A stretch of 64,000 nucleotides of DNA. Origin: Bradyrhizobium forestalis. Lineage in GTDB: Bacteria; Pseudomonadota; Alphaproteobacteria; Rhizobiales; Xanthobacteraceae. The DNA is taken from positions 171,543 through 235,542 of the forward strand of contig NZ_PGVG01000008.1 of assembly GCF_002795245.1 (NCBI RefSeq). Direction: 5' to 3'. Of this stretch, positions 60,844-64,000 are shown in pieces. The notes below the pieces were generated by a model. That model was not told the origin of the DNA. It searched no databases and worked only from the letters and a program-made list of their open reading frames with translations. The stretch's first letter is position 1. Each line of letters opens with the position of its first letter. The translations under genes and the position numbers were made by a program.

Positions 60844-60909
60844 CTCGTCTCGCTCACGTCGTTCAGTGAGCGATGGGGCGATGCGAACCGCTCCCGGTGA
60901 TGACAAAGG

Positions 60910-61776
60910 CTATCTGAACCCCTCGGCCACACGCGCAACTTTTCCTCCTGATTTCAGCTTTTTGCTGATGTCTTTTTTGGAATGCGGCATCAGACCCCCG
61001 AGCGCCGCTTCGATGTTCCTTACCATCGCTAAGAGACGCGGTCCAATGTCGTTGATCAAACGCTCTTCCGTGAAGCGGAATGCCGGCGCGCCGCAATTGA
61101 ATGCGTAAGGTCCGGTTCCATCGTTGAGCTTGAGCGCGACGCCGGCCGCGCCGATATCGTCGTGCCAGTCGCCGACCGAAATCGCAAAGCCGTATTTCGC
61201 GACGGTCTCGCCGGAACGTTCCAATCCGTCGCGCATCTTCGGCCAGCGGCTGCCGTAATGTTCGCGCAGAATGCGTGACACTTCGGCGCGCCCCTCGTCG
61301 TCGAGCGCCCAGAAATAGGCGCGGCCCATCGCACTGGTTGCAATCGGCACGCGCGAGCCGACGTCAAGTTGAACGCCGAGCGTCTCGCTGCCGCGGCTCT
61401 GCCCGAAATAGATCATGCTGTGACGGTCGCGGCCGCCGACGGCGACGGCGCCGCCGGTCGCGCGCATCACTTCGTCGCGGAACGGCTCGGACAAATGCCG
61501 AACGCCCAGATTGGCCAATGCCGCGTAACCGAGCGACATCGCTGCGGGTGCGAGCTGGTATTTCTCGAACCGGGGAACCGGCGTCAGATAGCCGAGCTTG
61601 GTCAACGTGTAGGTCAGCCGCGACACCGTCGGCTTGGGCAGATTGGTGCGGGCCGCAATCTCCTGATTGCCGAGGAGGCCGTCATTGGGTTGGAACGCGC
61701 GCAATACATCCAGTCCGCGGGAAAGCGCGACGACGAAATTCCGATCGGTCGCAGTCTTCTTTCCTGTACGCTTCAT
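60910..61776 (-). CDS. IclR-family transcriptional regulator
   Basis: 288 residues from MKRTGKKTATDRNF. The N-terminal winged HTH contains VVALSRGLDVLRAFQPNDGL and NQEIAARTNLPKPTVSRLTY. The C-terminal GAF-like effector domain (about 100-265) includes DVGSRVPIATSAMGRAYFWA and RNIEAALGG near the end. IclR proteins usually sense catabolic intermediates and act on divergent genes. A perfect 19-bp palindrome lies between it and the bifunctional beta-oxidation gene, so it probably controls that gene and the Liv/receptor operon. Confidence 0.92.
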   Translation of the reverse strand: MKRTGKKTATDRNFVVALSRGLDVLRAFQPNDGLLGNQEIAARTNLPKPTVSRLTYTLTKLGYLTPVPRFEKYQLAPAAMSLGYAALANLGVRHLSEPFRDEVMRATGGAVAVGGRDRHSMIYFGQSRGSETLGVQLDVGSRVPIATSAMGRAYFWALDDEGRAEVSRILREHYGSRWPKMRDGLERSGETVAKYGFAISVGDWHDDIGAAGVALKLNDGTGPYAFNCGAPAFRFTEERLINDIGPRLLAMVRNIEAALGGLMPHSKKDISKKLKSGGKVARVAEGFR

Positions 61777-61803
61777 CCCTGATCTGCTTCTTGCGCGGAG
61801 TCG

Positions 61804-61809
61804 TTGACA
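61804..61809 (+). promoter_or_regulatory. Candidate -35 hexamer for the beta-oxidation gene
   Basis: TTGACA is a consensus -35. About 17 bp downstream TAACCC is a poor -10. It is upstream of the palindrome at 61844, which would then act as a roadblock operator. Weak evidence. Confidence 0.3.
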
Positions 61810-61843
61810 ACGTCCGTGCTTCAAAATAACCCTGCCGTCAAGA

Positions 61844-61862
61844 TGCGGAATTAAATTCCGCA
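61844..61862. promoter_or_regulatory. IclR-type operator: perfect 9-1-9 palindrome
   Basis: TGCGGAATTAAATTCCGCA is perfectly symmetrical about one base and contains GGAATTnAATTCC-like half sites characteristic of IclR-family targets. It lies between the divergent IclR and bifunctional dehydrogenase genes, 46 bp before the latter's start. Confidence 0.8.
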
Positions 61863-61907
61863 CCGCGAAATCGACAAAAGTATATAACCCCACCAAGGAG
61901 GGACACC

Positions 61908-64000
<2,093 letters not shown>

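Overview
The window is high-GC chromosomal DNA from an alphaproteobacterium, most likely Bradyrhizobium or a close relative. This is inferred from gene content (several Liv-type amino/aromatic-acid ABC systems, a MloK1-like cyclic-nucleotide-gated K+ channel, TAXI and DctPQM TRAP proteins, an acyl-CoA-centred catabolism) and from the dispersed palindromic intergenic repeats. No rRNA, tRNA, phage, transposase or CRISPR array was seen. Sixty protein genes are supported; the first lacks its 5' end and the last its 3' end.

Region by region. 1-5.7 kb: end of a TPR protein, then a minus-strand HlyD / RbbA-like double ATPase-permease / ABC-2 permease operon. 5.9-9.8 kb: orphan substrate-binding protein, a FadR-type GntR regulator with two matching palindromes, and an acyl-CoA synthetase. 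9.8-25 kb: mixed housekeeping/accessory genes (AraC, MFS, rubredoxin-tipped metallo-hydrolase, homoserine-acetyltransferase-like hydrolase, fatty acid desaturase, crotonase coupled to a CNG channel, membrane-anchored TAXI protein) and two independent WYL-regulator / glutathione-S-transferase divergent modules with recognisable operators.

25.4-42.5 kb looks like a hydroxycinnamate (p-coumarate/ferulate type) uptake and catabolism island: a crotonase, a feruloyl-CoA-synthetase-like ligase, a 3-hydroxyacyl-CoA dehydrogenase-like SDR, thioesterases, a DctPQM TRAP transporter, a Liv-type ABC transporter with a fused LivM-LivG subunit, and a MarR (CouR-like) regulator. A common operator-like element (GTTAT-N5-ATAAC) lies before three separate transcription units of this island.

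42.7-50.1 kb encodes a six-subunit hydrogenase-4-like membrane complex whose 'large subunit' has lost the NiFe-binding cysteines while the small subunit keeps its Fe-S cysteines. This is an energy-converting-hydrogenase-related (Ehr) complex of unknown reaction.

50.2-64 kb: a glycerate 2-kinase, then four tandem paralogous branched-chain-type substrate-binding proteins, mostly followed by their own hairpin terminators, next to a single LivMHFG set and an IclR regulator. Divergent from these is a bifunctional enoyl-CoA hydratase/3-hydroxyacyl-CoA dehydrogenase, with a perfect IclR-style palindrome between the two promoters. The layout suggests one permease served by several alternative receptors, feeding CoA-thioester catabolism.
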